Source: Schistosoma haematobium (Eukaryota; Platyhelminthes; Trematoda; Strigeidida; Schistosomatidae). Taken from it: DNA of 64,000 nucleotides. The translations under genes were made by a program, and so were the position numbers. Location: the NCBI RefSeq assembly GCF_000699445.3, contig NC_067198.1, forward strand, positions 8,492,801 to 8,556,800. Direction: 5' to 3'. Below the pieces are notes generated by a model, which did no database searches, was not told the origin of the DNA, and was given only the letters and a program-made list of their open reading frames with translations. Positions 44,036 through 56,001 of the stretch are shown one piece after another (within the stretch, counting starts at the first letter, position 1; every line of letters begins with the position of its first letter).

Positions 44036-44514
44036 CTGTCTTACTTAAGTTCGTAATATAAATTATGAAACTCAGCAATCTCTATAGAACTTCGTACAAT
44101 GTCCAATATTTATTTAACTATATATTTTTAAAGTTTATCACCGATACATTTATACACAAACAGAAGAAAATGCATATGCAACACTTATTATTACCTTCAA
44201 ACTGTGATAAATAAAATGGTACTAGGTAATGATTTTTCTTTTTGTTTTATCAACATTATTTACATCCTTGTTGTGTTTCAACGTATAATAACAGTTATTA
44301 GAAAACATTACAGTATGTACTAATGACAGCAGAAAGCTTTGGTGATATAGTATTTTGTGTTTTCTGTGCCGTTACCAACATCCAGAAAGTATTGGGTTAG
44401 AGTCTCGGTGTGAACATTTTTAGTGGTTTTTATATATAAATCCAGTTTGGATGAATGAATGAATATGCCATGAACATCAATCTTCCGTTTGATTCCGTTC
44501 ATTACACCTAGACT
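44036..44514. other. Intergenic, nothing recognised
   Basis: AT-rich, no supported feature. Confidence 0.45.
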
Positions 44515-44910
44515 GCCCCCTTTTGTGCGACGGTGAAATAAAAAGCCAAATACGGATTAAGTTGGATAAGTTGATTGCATGCACTCGTTTAATCAGACAG
44601 ATATGAAAATGAGAAGGGGGGAAGAGATGCGAAGCGGAGATGGCAAGTGTGCCAAATCACGCTGATAAAGCATGACTCACTGTTTATAGCCAGACAAAAG
44701 TAAGCTAGACATGTCATGGATGTAGGCTAAGCGGTACACACAAACACTCAAATAGTCTAGTTTATAGGCAGATGAGCTCAGAGAACAAAACTCCACTTTA
44801 ATCATCCACCTGAGCTATAAAATTTTCCTATAATCTCAAGATCGAAATATGACCCACGAAGATTAAATTAACTGGTATGTCCGAAAGCTAGGGTAACCCA
44901 TTTTCGAGCG
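44515..44910 (+). repeat. Diverged relative of the insert nested in copy B
   Basis: It shares landmarks with 24741-25188: GACATGTCATGGATG, GGTACACACAAACACTCA, and ATGTCCGAAAGCTAGGGTA near the right end. No ORF is present. It defines a dispersed ~400 bp family within this window. Confidence 0.55.
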
Positions 44911-44914
44911 ACAT

Positions 44915-45000
44915 TACTGGATGCTAAGCATCAACATGAGTACATTGATATCCAGCCGACGAGTTCCAAATAGGAGGAAGTGAGCATTCCACTATTAGAC
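44915..45000 (+). mobile_element. Sm-alpha-type SINE, plus strand, partial
   Basis: GATATCCAGCCGACGAGTTC, CAAATAGGAGGAAGTG and GCATTCCACTATTAG follow the Sm-alpha hammerhead region. The core is changed to CCGACGA. Confidence 0.55.
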
Positions 45001-46027
45001 ATTATCAAAACTTCACGTACTCTGTTATGTGATGGATTGGTCAACGGATTTTCATTTTTTTTTCTACCTTCCAATTGAAACATTAGGCCAGATCATTAGT
45101 TATAAATACGATTTTTATTATTTTAATCCATAGTTCATGTGAATAAACAAAGAAAAAAAACAAAATACAAAGTACTACAGTTCATAAATCTAAGTATAAT
45201 TATAATTCGAATATTGAAATAATAGAAAAGACTTATAAATACATTAGACGCTTTTTGGTTATTTTACATTCCCGTTGTCTTGGACAACTTGAACTGAGCA
45301 TTTTAACTGCTTTGTGAACATGTTGATCCATCACGAAGTCAGAGGTCAAATGAACAAAACAGTCACCTAGAATGTTATAAAGACACATGACGAGAACAAA
45401 ACCTGTGAAAACAACCAGTCGCGAACAAGGTCATTATGAATTATTGATTTAATATGATGAAAAAGTTTACACAGTTGAAGTGATCTCTTATAATGCTGCC
45501 TAGAATGATAATGAGTTTCATAATTGAGTTGTTCAAATCAGGGGATGAAACGGAATCAGAAACATAACCACGACATTTCATGGAATTGGTCTCTTTTTAA
45601 AATTTAGACAAGGTGAGAGTAGAAATATTAGAAGAATGTGATAAATCTGTTGTACTACATCACTTATTCTTCAGCTAAATACCTCCTAAAAAGTTCAGTT
45701 ATTTCGGATTACTGACATAATTTAGAAAAAAAGTAAATTGTCCATCAATAACAAATAGCTTGTATACGCCTGACGAGGAAACAGTAAAGTACAGTGAATT
45801 TATTGTATTCGATAAATATTGTCTTTCCTCTTTTATCTAAACAGGGTGTGTCTGATATAAAACTAGATAATTTATTAATAGTTAAGTGAAATTTTTTTAG
45901 ATCTGTACAGGCTTTAATAATGATGATGATGATAACAACAGTTTCTGAATTAAAGAAAAACTGATAATTACAGTTATATAAAAACATTTTGAAACAACTA
46001 TTTGATAAATGCTGATCTAATATAAGA
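45001..46027. other. Intergenic, nothing recognised
   Basis: AT-rich. A GATGATGATGATAA run lies at about 45920. The minus-strand frame 45745-46107 overlaps the 5' end of RTE copy G and is not a gene. Confidence 0.45.
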
Positions 46028-46320
46028 AACTCCAATTGTAGCTCTTCTACGGATACTGTCAGTCCCAAGCCCGGGTAAAAGAGGAAGGTTGGACACGTGA
46101 TCGGCATCCCGTCCTGTGGAAACCCAAACTTGCTAAAAATACGCTAGCCATAATAAACAAATCAAACTACTTAATCTCTGACCTCCGAGTTGAAGGATTT
46201 TCCTTCAGAAGAAATATGATGCCCCATGGTGAAAGTCTAGATTCTTTGAAAGTCACTAGACTGATGCCCCTTTTAACCACCACAACAACAATTAATATAG
46301 GTACATAGAATGTCCGGACA

Positions 46321-47160
46321 ATGTGGGAGACCGGGAGAATCAGTCAAATATCAACGAAAATGAGGCGATACAACTTAACAGTACTCGGAATGAGCGAAAC
46401 GTATTGGACCCAAGCTGGACAGCAAAGGTTGGATACGGGAGAGATGCTGCTGTACTCTGGTCACAAAAAAGATGCTCCGCACACTCAGGGAGTTGCTCTG
46501 ATACTGTCCAAAGTAGCACGAAATTCACTTATAGGATGGGAATCTCATGGGTCCAGGTTCATCAAAGGATCATTCAAAAAAAGAAGGCAATCACAATACA
46601 TGTTATCCAGTGTTATGCACCGACCAATGATAGCAATGAAGACAATGAAGATCAGTTTTGTAAAAGGCTGTAATCGATCGTAGCGAAGTGCTCAGGAAAC
46701 GACCTGAAAATTCTGAAGGGAAATCTAAACGCCAAAGTTGGAATGGACAACACTCGATATGAAAATATCATGGGTCAAAATGGACTGAATGGTAAAAAGA
46801 AACGAAAATGGGGAGAAATTTGTAAATGTATGTGCATTCAACAAAATGGTTATAGGTAGCACAATATTCTCCCTCAGACTCATACACAAAGCTACATGGG
46901 TCTCTCCAGATCACACCACGGAGAACCAGATCGATCATATTTGCATTAGTAAAAAATTCACAAGGTCAATGGAGGACGTGAGAACCAGGAGAGGGGCTGA
47001 CATACCTTCAGATCACCACCTGGTTGTGGCAAAGATGAAATTATATCTAAAGATGGATTGGACAACTGGACAAACAGCATTACGAAGGTTCAGTACGGCC
47101 TTCCTTCGACAAGCTAACAAACTCAACGAATTCAAGTTAACTCTCAACAACAGGTTCTAA
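46321..47160 (+). pseudogene. RTE endonuclease domain, copy G
   Basis: Frame 46321-46683 has MWETGRISQIS and LTVLGMSETYWTQAGQQRLD (catalytic Glu). Frame 46789-47160 has KRNENGEKFVNVCAFNKMVI, QIDHICISKKFTRSM and SDHHLVVAKMKL (catalytic His). The GDLN block is changed to GNLN (about 46720). Stops near 46682 interrupt the domain. Confidence 0.8.
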
Positions 47161-49200
47161 GCCGTACAGGATCTACTGAAGGAAGAAGAAACTACTATGG
47201 AGAACAACTGGAAAGTTATCAAAGAAGCATTACCTTTGTCATGCTAGGAGGTAATGGACCACAAGAAGCATCATCACAATGAATGTATCTCTATGGAAAC
47301 CCGGGACATGATTGGAGAAAGGAAGAACAAGAAGACAGCGATCAAGAACAGAGATGGACAAGGCAGAAGCTGAGTACACTGAGGCAAACAATCAAGTGAA
47401 GAACATTAAGGCTGACAAGCAGAAATACGTGGATGAGCTAGCAACAACAGTGGAAACAGCTGTAAGATAAGGAAATATAAGACTACTATATCTCTCGACG
47501 AAGAAGCTAGCAAGGAAATATAGTGAACCAGAGAGACCAGTCAAGGACAAAGAAGGCGAGGTAATCACAGAGATTCAAGAACAGAGGAACATATGGGTAG
47601 AATACTTTGAGGACCTCTTAAATAGACCATCTCCATTGAATCCGTCGTATATCGAATCAGCACATTCAGACCTTCCTATAGATGTCACTCCACGAAAGAT
47701 GGAAGGAATCAGAATAGTCATCAGACAAATCAGGATTGAGAAACAGTAAGGTCAAACAACACACCAGCTGAAGCACTGAAGTCAGACAAAAACGTAACTA
47801 CAAACATGCTCCGTGTTCTATTCAGAAGGATTTGGGAGGAAGAACAAGTGCCGATGAACCGGAATGAAGGACATATCATCAAAATCTCAAAGAAAGGAGA
47901 TCTGACAAGGTGTGGAGACTACAGAGGTATCACACTACTATCGATACCAGGAAAAGTTTTCAGCAAAGTGTTACTGAACTGGATGAAAGACTCAGTAGAC
48001 TCCTAACTTCGAGATCAACAAACAAGATTCCGAAAGGGTCGGTTGTGCACAGACTAATTCGCGATACTACGGAGCATTGTTGAACAACCAGTTAAATAGA
48101 GCTCGTCACTATGCCTCAACTTCCTTGATTGTGAGAAAGTATTTGATAGTGCAGATAGGAGAACATTATAGAATCTTCTTCAACACTATGGAGTTCCTGA
48201 GAAAAACCTCGATATCATCCGGAATTTATACGACGAACTGCAGTGCGAAGTCGTGAATGGAGAAAAGCTGTCAGAAATTCCAAGTGAGGACCGCAGTCGG
48301 ACAAGGCTGCTTAGACTCACCCTTTCCCTTTCTTCTGGTGGTCGACTGGGTTATGGATGCCTCGACATCTGAGAGGAAACGCTGAATACAATGGATAGCT
48401 CGGAATCAATTAGAATATTTGGACTTCGCAGATGACCTGACCCTTCTATTCCATACACATGAACAAATGTAGATGAAGACAACTTGTGTAGTGGCAGTCT
48501 CTGCATCAGTAGGTTTCAAGATACACAAAGAGAAAGGCAAGGTCCCCAAATACAACACGGAGAACACCAATCCAGTCACACTTGATGGAGAAACTCTGGA
48601 ACAGGTGGGAACATTCACGTATCTGAGTAGCATCGTCGATGATTAAGGAGGATCTAATGCAGACATAAAGGCAAGGATTGGTAAATCAAGGGCAGAAATT
48701 TTACAATTGAAGGACATATGGGACTCAAAACAACTGTCAACATACATCAAAGTCAGGATGTTCAGTACGAACATCAAGACAGTTCTGATGTACGGAGCTG
48801 AAACTTGGAGAACTACCACAACCATCATCATGAAGGTACAAGTATTTATGAAAAATTGTCTACGTAAGATACTTAATGTCCGTTAGCCGGATATCATCAG
48901 CGACAGCCTACTGTGTGAGAGAACTAGCCAGCTTCCGCCTGAAGAGGAAATTAGGTAAAGACTCTGGAAGTAGACAAGATATTCATTTCGGAAATCACCA
49001 AACTGCATTACAAGGTAAGCGCTAACTTGGAATCTTTAAGGTAAACTTAAAAGAGGAAGACCAAGGAACGAACTGCGTCGGGAATTGGAAGTAGACATGT
49101 AAATGGTGAAAGAAACTGGAAAGGATTGCGCAGTACAGAGTTGGATGGAGAATGCTGGTGAGCGTCTTATGCTCCTCCATGAGTCGTAACAGTAGCAAGC
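47161..49200 (+). pseudogene. RTE linker and reverse transcriptase, copy G
   Basis: Broken frames carry EEQVPMNRNEGHIIKISKKG and GDYRGITLLSIPGKVFSKVL (47806-48006). Later come a motif A region with FDSADRRTL (about 48140) and an LDFADDLTLL region (about 48420-48450). The tail has [16 protein letters not shown] (about 48775-48825). No frame exceeds about 130 codons. Confidence 0.8.
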
Positions 49201-49210
49201 AAGTAAGTAA

Positions 49211-50314
49211 ATATAAATAAAGACATAGGTGGTTATCATCAATATTTTCAGTGTTAACTAAGTATGTTATATCCAGAACTTTCGGTGCCTTTTCCGTTCT
49301 TTTAATGGGTAGGTTCTATATATAGCGTAATTTAACTCAAAGACTCCATTTCACAAACTGCTAGGACTATGTCCACTGTATTGTAGCCCGATATTCTGAA
49401 TAAATAAATAAAAATACACCAAACTTTACAACTTAAAATGAAATCTTCGGAAAGTACACTTTAATTTCCATTACTCATATAATAATTAGACAGAAGAGTG
49501 ACTATGATTACTGGATACGTTACATGTAGTTAAGATTGAAAATTTTTGGGATGATCTCAGCCAAAAACTAATTCATATATGTTTCTTCATATCTGCCTCC
49601 TGACAACTGGTACATTGTCATATTTCCAGTACCTAGCTGTAAGTAAAGTAGATAAATACTGAAGGATAGGATTAGAGTCCGTGAATTTGTAACATCTCTG
49701 TTTTTCAATGTTCGATGTGTGTACAATATCCAGCATTTTTCTGTTCATTTAGTAATTGGATGATGCGCATAAGATTGTAATTATTACTGAGGGTTTCATT
49801 TCAAGCTCTACCTTTCACTTTATCTGCTTTTTTCATCCTACGATTCCCGATGTGCTACAGTGTCGCGTTCACAGAAGACATATGTTGACAGATTTAAAAG
49901 ATTAAAATGAAGGAGCAAGTGAAGATTATACTCTTAAATACAGAGCTGACGCATTAAATGAATGGGGAAGTTTTTTAAAATGCTATATATTGCATTTTTA
50001 TTGAATATTAAAAGGAGAATGGTTATCCTTATACAACATAGACAGTTTTGGATATTCTTACTTTGTTTTTTAACAAATAATTCAGTTAACTTGTTTTGTA
50101 CACTTTAATGTATGACTAAATTGATTACAATAAGTCTACTGAAACGTTAACATACGCCTACTGTCTTAATGTGTTTTTTTCTCTTGAATATGTCAAATAT
50201 AATGACAATGTCAATCATCATACAGTTTAATCAATAGAAATTTGTCAACAATCAGAACTTAGATAGATTGTTGTTTCATTAATTTAATCAAACAATTTTA
50301 CAGAATTAAGTTAT
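49211..50314. other. Intergenic, nothing recognised
   Basis: AT-rich, no supported feature. Confidence 0.45.
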
Positions 50315-50545
50315 TTGTTAGCTATAAAGTTGAATGACCCAATTTTCAGTCGATATAATGAACGCAATACTCTTATTCCTCAAATCCATATTGTGAAACT
50401 TCTAAATATCTGTCATATGTATGCAGTCTATGACTGTGATTGGTCAGTTCACTCCCCACGCGGTTTATCAAAATTCTTGTACCTGTTGACAACAAGTGTT
50501 TTTCTGAATGGATTATCTCGATTAAAACCACTCAATATTTTATGA
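50315..50545 (+). other. Open frame of 76 codons, unassigned
   Basis: TCAAACAATTTTACAG at 50287-50302 looks like a splice acceptor and the following frame is open to 50545, reading LAIKLNDPIFSRYNERNTLI. No family is recognised and no donor was identified. It is listed only as a weak exon candidate. Confidence 0.2.
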
Positions 50546-51369
50546 TTTTTCTTAAAGTTTTTCCTGAATTTCACTAAAATTTGATATCTCAGTGGGATAT
50601 TTACTGAATAAACTTTGTATCTTGAATAATTACCTTTACATTGAATGTATTCAATATGAATAATATTAAAATATGTTGGTTTAAAGATTATACTAAATAC
50701 ATGACAATCGTTTACAAACCGAAAATTCTTATAATTTTCGCTTCTCAGGATCATTAGTTCGACCACGTGTTCCCCTTCTGATATATTGTATTGGACCGAC
50801 CACTATACCATGAAGTGTGTGTGGATATTTCGGAAATTATTTTCCGAATATGTAGTCCATTTCGATATAATAACTTGACAGTTGAAATTGCTTTTCAAAT
50901 ACTAAATATTATTGAGGAAAATAAGATACACTTTCAAATAGGTTCCAGGAGAAAGTAAATTTGCTTTTCGGGTTGATTGGTAGTGATATCGGTAAACTTA
51001 AATACTAAATTACAGAACAACTAGTTGTTTATTTCTTTGATCAGTCAGATAATCCATATTGAAACATGCATCTCTACAACATATTGTCTACTTTGTACTA
51101 AATTAATTTAAAATCTCTATACTGAATTCAAATGATCATTTCTAGTCACAACATATACCTAACTATCTCTTGATCATGATAGGCTAATTGTTGAACAGTC
51201 CCAACATGGTTTATACTGAAAATTAAATGAATTATTTTACAAGGATATTGATATTATTTTACAAGTCCTATATTTTATCTATGTACATATTCACATACAA
51301 TTGAACATATATTTATTTTTTTGATAATTAATTTGTTTGAAATTAATCACATTGATTTTAAATAACAAT
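50546..51369. other. Intergenic, nothing recognised
   Basis: Very AT-rich, no supported feature. Confidence 0.45.
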
Positions 51370-51880
51370 TGAAGAACATCTGAAACTCAAAACAAATGTC
51401 AACCAACACCAAGGTCAGGATTTTCAATACAAATGTCAAGACAGTTCTACTGTATGGGGCAGAAACCTGGAGTACTACGAAAGCCATCATTCAGAAGATA
51501 CAAGTATTTATTAACAGTTGTCTACGCAAAATACTTCGGATCCGTTGGCCGGACACTATTAGCAACAACGTACTGTGGGAGAGAACAAACCAGATCCCAG
51601 TGGAGGAAGAAATCAGGAAGAAGCGCTGGAAGTGGATAGGACACACATTGAGGAAAGCACCCAACTGCGTCACAAGACAAACCCTCACATGGAATCCTGA
51701 AGGTCAAAGGAAAAGAGGAAGACCAAAGAACACATTACGCCAAGAAATGGAGATAGACATGAGAAAAATGAACAAGAATTGGATGGAATTAGAAAAGAAG
51801 GCCCAGGACAGAGTGGGTTGGAGAATGCTGGTCAGCGGTCTATGCTCCACTGGGAGTAACAGGCGTAAGTAAGTAAGTAA
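51370..51880 (+). mobile_element. RTE-like LINE, copy F, strongly 5'-truncated
   Basis: Contains only the last ~500 bp of the family of copies A, C and G, ending GGCGTAAGTAAGTAAGTAAC. Very similar to copy C 32440-32943. A possible short duplication TAACAA lies at both edges. Confidence 0.85.
51396..51872 (+). pseudogene. C-terminal RT fragment of RTE copy F
   Basis: An uninterrupted 158-codon frame: [80 protein letters not shown] and [20 protein letters not shown]. This is the tail beyond the RT palm, with no catalytic motif. The clean frame and close match to copy C suggest a comparatively recent insertion. Confidence 0.85.
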
Positions 51881-52039
51881 CAAATTTAAAGTATTTGGAT
51901 TAAATTAGTAAGGAACTGAAAATACCTAGAATGTATAGTCTGGTTTATTGAACAAAAAATCTTCAAAATTAGCATTACCATTAATTCACAGAATGAAATG
52001 AGTTTTAAGCTTTTTTTAAAAAAAATGATAACAATAAAT
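51881..52039. other. Spacer, nothing recognised
   Basis: AT-rich flank of copy F. Confidence 0.4.
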
Positions 52040-52195
52040 ATTCAAGTTGAGATCATGAAAACCTGGAAGCATTGGATTGTCGTTTTGACCTAATGTGAGA
52101 CTCCTCAGTAGTGCGCGTCAACGATCCCGCCTCGCGAGATTCGAACTCAGGACCTATCGGTCTGGCTTCAATTGACTCATGATCTCAACTACTGA
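52040..52195 (-). mobile_element. Hammerhead SINE, minus strand, nearly complete hammerhead
   Basis: In reverse: GAAGCCAGACCGATAGGTCC, TGAGTTCGAATCTCGCGAGG (B box), GATCGTTGACGCGCACTACT, core CTGAGGA, helix II GTCT/GGTC, then AAAA in place of GAAA, and CAATGC pairing with GCACTA-type helix I only in part. Cleavage is unlikely with the G lost from GAAA. Confidence 0.7.
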
Positions 52196-52327
52196 AATTA
52201 CTATAATGTCCACAAAAACTCCTTCTGATATTAAATATTCAAGTGACAACCGAAATTAAGTTCAAAAGCATATATACGTAACAAATGAATTAATTCTTAA
52301 CTTATGATAAGAAAATTCTGAGTAGTA

Positions 52328-52340
52328 GTAAGTAAGTAAA

Positions 52341-52426
<86 letters not shown>

Positions 52427-52434
52427 GGTGGGTA
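52328..52434. repeat. (AAGT)n microsatellite, about 105 bp
   Basis: A near-perfect tetranucleotide run with two AAGTAAAT interruptions (about 52336 and 52383) and a decayed right end. The same unit forms the 3' tail of the RTE copies A, C, F and G, the nearest of which ends 450 bp to the left. Minus-strand frames that read LLTY repeats are translations of this microsatellite. Confidence 0.95.
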
Positions 52435-53077
52435 GATAGAATAGGAACGCAAAAGGCAAATGTTATTCAGTTCGAAGTACTTCATTTTATTCATTTTCGG
52501 TCATATGTGAAAAGCTATTTAATTATTAAAGATTCATTTGAGTACTTTTAACAAACTAACTTTATGATGCAATTCATGCAGGATACATATACTCCAACAT
52601 GTGTGATAAGAATTTGATAATGAATATCAGTTACTTTATTTGCTTACGCTTGTAACCCCTCGTGGAGCATGGGCTGTTTACCAGGAATCTTCGACCTTCT
52701 ATGTCCTGGGTTCTCCTTTCCAGTTGTCGATAAGTGCTGTTCGTTCTTTTGATTTTTGCCTCCGATTCCAGGTGAAAGGTATTAGTTCGTTAGTTTCTAT
52801 TCCTTTTACGTTGAGGATTCCATGTTGGGGTTTGCTTTATGATAGAGTTTGGGAATTTCCTTAGTATGTTTCTTATGCACATCTAGAATCTTTTCCTAAT
52901 TTCCTCTCGTTTGTTTGTCTGTTGAGTGACAATTAATTATGGATTTAGTTTATCTAGACAATCATTAAAGACAAAGATATAGTGGATAGATGTTATCTTC
53001 TTAGTATGACACCTTTCATTAGTGTACACTCCCGAGACCATCGGGAATTAAAATTTAGTTGACTTTACACGTGTGAG
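52435..53077. other. Intergenic, nothing recognised
   Basis: 52640-52864 gives an open frame with no family features. Its start region has TAACCCCTCGTGGAGCATG, which weakly recalls the RTE tail in reverse. Confidence 0.4.
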
Positions 53078-53235
53078 CCATTGGATTCCGGCTCAGTTTG
53101 AAATTTAAGTGCTTACTGTGAGGTTTGAATGTTCTTAGTTAGATTCATCATGTGGTCTTTTGTATGTCTGCTTCTGTAAAGTCTAATAATAGAATAAAAC
53201 AGTTATCCAGAGCTTCTTGGATTTCAGTTTTTGTT
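53078..53235 (+). mobile_element. Hammerhead SINE relic, plus strand
   Basis: CCATTGGATTCCGGCTCAGT matches the start of the tRNA-like half at 59450 (CCATTGGATGCCGGCTCAGT). The hammerhead half is decayed to AATAGAATAAAACAGTTATC followed by CAGAGCTTC. Confidence 0.55.
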
Positions 53236-53654
53236 CAAATAAAGACATTTGATAGCATAAAAGTACAAAGCTAACAATATTAAAAACTCTCTACATTGAT
53301 AATTGATTAATTTGCTCTACAGGTTTTTTTATTCTTATAAACTTTTTCTTACCCTTGATACTGTTCGGCATCTTGGAAGAATTTTTTAGAGTGTATTGTA
53401 AATGCAGTGCAATTCGATAAAAGAATTCATTTGCCTATATGTCTTGATATTTTCTCTACGTTTCGTCTATTTTCATTAAGAACGAAAATAGTGTAGTATA
53501 TTAAGTTATAGGGTTTGTCATTTAATTAGTATTATGTTTAGCTACACAATTGGATAGATGAATTATGAGAGATTCATTGAAAAAGTGTGAGCTGAAATAC
53601 GTGAAAGAATTCTAGTTCATATTGATTTTATGTAGCCTTTTATGTGTATAAGCA
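53236..53654. other. Intergenic, nothing recognised
   Basis: No supported feature. Confidence 0.45.
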
Positions 53655-53825
53655 AAGATGGATAGTGGTTAGCAGTGGAGTCCATCATCCTATATGGGAC
53701 TCCTCAGCTGGATGTACCTGCATCCCAGAGTTGATGCTCACTCTGGGACTCGAACCCAGTACTGTTCGCTTCAAACGCCATCGCGTTATTTACATAGCTA
53801 CTAAGTTCTGATAGCCGCCTGCTTG
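53655..53825 (-). mobile_element. Sm-alpha-type SINE, minus strand
   Basis: In reverse: CTTAGTAGCTATGTAAATAA, GCGATGGCGTTTGAAGCGAA, ACTGGGTTCGAGTCCCAGAG (intact B box), GCAGGTACATCCAG (helix I 5' strand), core CTGAGGA and helix II GTCCCATATAGGAT. After this the GAAA and helix III are deleted, ending ACTCCACTGC. It is the best-preserved tRNA-like half of this group in the window. Confidence 0.75.
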
Positions 53826-55737
53826 TGCAATGGGGTGAAGTTTAAATTCACATGGTGTTGTTTACTTGTATCTTCCCATTGTTAATTAGGACTTCAATTG
53901 ATCAGTATCTTGTTGGATATATTGTGATACATAATTCAACCACATGATATTCGACTTAAATCAACACATAATGTAATGTAAAATCATTACATGAAGAGCA
54001 TAATACTTTTATCCTTTAAATCATCACTACATATTTTTTTTATACTAAAACAGCATGTTGAGATTATTATGACTAAATGTTTACTTTAAAGTGACAGTAT
54101 TTGATGTTAAATAGCAGAAGAGGTAGATTTTTTTCTGTTTCAAATTTATTTGTATTTTAAGTAGTCTTATGGAATAATTTATTTTATTGTTGGATTAATC
54201 AACATAAACCATCCAATAATTTTCTCGTTCTACTTTTAGATTGATTGAAAAACAAATAGAATTATATTTTTGCTTAATAAGAATTCTTCGAATTCTTAGA
54301 TCACGTACTATGTTCTGATGTTCAAACAGTTCGGTATAGGTATGAAAGTCCATGATGAAGGAAACATTTTTATTTATTCTTAATTTATAAGTTATCAGTA
54401 CTAATCCATCTTTATTATCTTACTAATCAAATTGGCTACATTATAGAGGGGTTACCTTAGTTATCCACCACTTGAAGTTATAGGGTTTTAAACTAAACCA
54501 CACAGAGAAGATATTAAGAAAAGAAACATCAAGGTCGATTTTTATTTCTAAAAATTTGGTTACACTGAATCTTATTTTAGCACGAGTTAGGGGACACTGT
54601 ACGACAGTTCGTCAAATATAAGCTGTTTATTTCCTTTATCCATAATTTCAGTAATCTACAAGAAATTCAAACGAAGATCAAACGTAAAAACTGAGAGTGA
54701 GAAAGTTCCTTAAAAAATTAAGTGAGTAAAAGCTGTTCGTCTCGTTCTTAAGAAATGCAAGTCGTTTCTCGGCCGGTTGAGTTCATCGGTCGTTAGTTCA
54801 ATCTCGGTTTGGTTCGATGCTTCAATAACACTTAGATAATACACATTAATCATTTGTAAGTTGAGGCATAAAATGGGAAAAACTGAATGATATTATTAAG
54901 TTACCAGTTTTTGGAAATGATTGATCACTTCAAAAGTAACACCTAAAGATGGTTTTTCACAACAAATTTACGAAAACATTAGTCAGAAACTTTTTTTATT
55001 TACAATGAGTAAATTTGGGAAATCTAAACCACTGGATACCAGCATTAACATTGAGTCCCGAAGATCATGAATTTAATCACTGGTAGGGTAGTGGATGTAC
55101 CTTACTCATAAGTCCTGTATCGGAATGAAAATCATTTAACTGATAGAATTCTCTTGTAATAAGTGTTTGTCTTAAATGATACAAGTTGGATAAATGATGC
55201 TTTCCCATAAAAGTCAACTGAAGAGGCATCAAAAACCTAACAACAAAACAGTAAAGACGCATTTATTTTTAATAAAATACTACCTTATTATTATTTGTAT
55301 TTGATATGAAATAAACCTGATTCATAATGATTTATGTGAAAGAATGTTCGTAGTGTCCGTCTTTTTAGGTCTCTCACTATTCAACTAAACTAAGGCGTGA
55401 TTATCAAGGTTAAATGTTTTCCGGTATACCAAATCTGGACAACCCTGAAACAACTAACTTTGAATGAAGCAATAAAACTTATGAAGTAAAAATATAGTTA
55501 TCTCTTTATTAATAAATAGACTGGTTTACATGAAGATTAAAACCTGTGTTGATTAACTGTAATAGTATTATGACGAAGTATACCGTAGCTTACATAACAG
55601 AAACTCGGCTTAAGTCTTATTTAAGGTAGTGGTTGTTATATCGGAACGAAGACTAAAGCGATAGTGACTTCAAGGATTTATTTTTGGACTGTTATATATA
55701 TATATATCATGAGATTTTGATCACTGCATCAACTACT
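53826..55737. other. Intergenic, nothing recognised
   Basis: AT-rich. An AT-rich run TATATATATATATATC lies just before the LTR fragment. Confidence 0.45.
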
Positions 55738-56001
55738 GTTGTGTGATTTACTATTCTTAATCTGTTGCCAGTTTAGTATTTACAATCTTCCCTACTCACA
55801 GCCAGTTTTGGGCTTGATCATGTATAATTGTAACTTCTTGTTTTGCCATGCGATGTGTTCGGGTATGTCTGTACATAAACTACGTATGCTGATTTCTGTG
55901 TTCTGGAGAGCTCAGGGTTGGCTCAAGGTTATTAATACTGAGGCTGATTCTGACTGGTGTTTTTGTCACGTGGTATTAGTGAGCGGCCATATATTATAAC
56001 A
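55738..56001 (+). repeat. LTR fragment related to 37742-38183
   Basis: Aligns by eye with 37830-38183: TGTGTGATTTACTATTCTTA against TGTACGATTTACGGTTCTTA, then TCACAGCCAGTTTTGGGCTT against TCACAGCCACTTTTTGGGCT. It ends TTATAACA at the same boundary. No internal sequence follows, so it may be a solo or truncated LTR. Confidence 0.6.

Larger units (their letters stand above)
46028..49210 (+). mobile_element. RTE-like LINE, copy G, full length but heavily decayed
   Basis: Same family as copies A, C and F. The 5' block is CTCCAATTGTAGCTCTTC followed by CAGTCCCAAGCCCGGGTAAA. The end is CAGTAGCAAGCAAGTAAGTA. AATATAAGAAA before it and AATATAAATAAAG after it may be a decayed target-site duplication. 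Many stops and frameshifts occur throughout, so it is the oldest-looking of the long copies. Confidence 0.85.

Noticed and set aside
45745..46107. Minus-strand frame of 120 codons
   Set aside because: Half of it lies opposite the 5' end of RTE copy G, the rest is AT-rich spacer.
52262..52494. Minus-strand frames reading repeated LLTY units
   Set aside because: They are translations of the (AAGT)n microsatellite in two frames, not a protein.
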